Assembly: GCA_945874195.1 (NCBI GenBank)
Contig: CAMCFW010000159.1
Coordinates: 1-5,714 of the forward strand
From: Chryseobacterium gleum
GTDB lineage: Bacteria > Bacteroidota > Bacteroidia > UBA10329
DNA length: 5,714 nt
Reading direction: 5' to 3'
Position numbers and translations under genes: made by a program
The notes under the pieces: model-generated
Seen by the model: the letters and a program-made list of their open reading frames with translations, nothing else
Told to the model about the DNA's origin: nothing
Databases searched by the model: none
In this document: positions 5,399 through 5,714 of the stretch, one piece after another
Layout: each line of letters opens with the position of its first letter
Numbering within the stretch: the stretch's first letter is position 1

Positions 5399-5714
5399 GT
5401 CGTCAGGTATTTTTTGGCCGCGTCAACAATAAGCTGCGGGGCACGCTGCGGTTTCATGGTTCCGCTATCCACAAAAACCAGTTCGGTCACTGCCTTGTTC
5501 AGCAATTCTCCTTTCGCATTATATGTCTCGTATTCGAACGTGATACGTGAGCGGGGAATTTCCCTCACCCGGGTGATGATCGTAAGTTCCTCATCATAAA
5601 AGGCCGGCTTCCGGTAATCGATCTCATACCTCACCACGGGCATCATGATTCCCGATGCTTCCAGTTCGGCATAGCTGATGCCGAGCTCACGCATGGCCTC
5701 TACCCTGCCCACCT
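5395..5714 (-). CDS. Acyl-CoA thioesterase, YbgC/FadM (4HBT hotdog) family, partial at right edge
   Basis: Hotdog-fold thioesterases of this type hydrolyse acyl-CoA thioesters in the cytoplasm. About 105 C-terminal residues are visible. They contain GRVEAMRELGISYAELE, the long central hotdog helix, GIMMPVVRYEIDYRKPAFYDEEL, RSRITFEYETYN, and the strand ending TELVFVD. The family usually has 130-140 residues, so roughly 30 are lost beyond the window, including the active-site Asp of the N-terminal motif (Y.E.D..G in relatives). The GTG at 5710-5712 should be read as an internal Val: it sits in the conserved (E)VGRVEAMR, and the two bases beyond it fit a Glu codon. The stop overlaps that of the peptidase gene. 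The substrate cannot be told from the sequence. Confidence 0.88.
   Translation of the reverse strand, partial: VGRVEAMRELGISYAELEASGIMMPVVRYEIDYRKPAFYDEELTIITRVREIPRSRITFEYETYNAKGELLNKAVTELVFVDSGTMKPQRAPQLIVDAAKKYLTT

Noticed and set aside
5710..5712. GTG as the start codon of the thioesterase
   Set aside because: The Val belongs to a conserved internal VGRVEAMR segment, and the N-terminal strand and active-site motif of the family are still missing.
1..5714. CRISPR arrays, tRNA or rRNA genes, insertion sequences, phage or defence genes
   Set aside because: No direct-repeat arrays, transposase motifs, cloverleaf-like sequences or defence domains could be seen in the window; all genes are housekeeping or secretion types.

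Overview
The window looks like an ordinary chromosomal stretch from a member of the Bacteroidota, probably a Flavobacteriales-like lineage with a mid-range GC content. The basis is a type IX secretion system (T9SS) Plug protein (former DUF5103), which is confined to this phylum, a perfect match to the Bacteroidota -7 promoter consensus TAnnTTTG, no clear Shine-Dalgarno sites at most starts, and a FtsB/DivIC-type protein of the Bacteroidota form. The lineage below phylum is inference.

Layout, left to right. Positions 1-481 on the minus strand hold the N-terminal 160 residues of a secreted protein that runs off the left edge. Divergent from it, on the plus strand, are the T9SS Plug protein (572-1870), ApaG (1926-2309), L-glutamate gamma-semialdehyde (P5C) dehydrogenase (2405-4036), a DivIC/FtsB-like septum protein (4112-4423) and an M42-like zinc aminopeptidase (4481-5398). 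A hotdog-fold acyl-CoA thioesterase, cut by the right edge, lies on the minus strand (5395-5714). It converges on the peptidase gene and the two overlap by 4 bp in a palindromic TTAA.

The five plus-strand genes are spaced 55-95 bp apart, so they may be partly co-transcribed, but candidate -7 elements and hairpins in the gaps suggest separate units. No single pathway unites them: one is a secretion accessory, one is of unclear role (ApaG), one is in proline catabolism, one in cell division and one in peptide turnover. Three of the five complete genes appear to start with GTG.

I found no mobile element, CRISPR array, RNA gene or defence system, and nothing I would call an undescribed system. 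The points most worth a second look are the nearly leaderless promoter of the Plug gene, the Plug-apaG-P5C dehydrogenase neighbourhood, the GC-rich hairpin after apaG, the short-period AT-rich repeat before the peptidase gene, and the short, slightly atypical M42-like peptidase itself.
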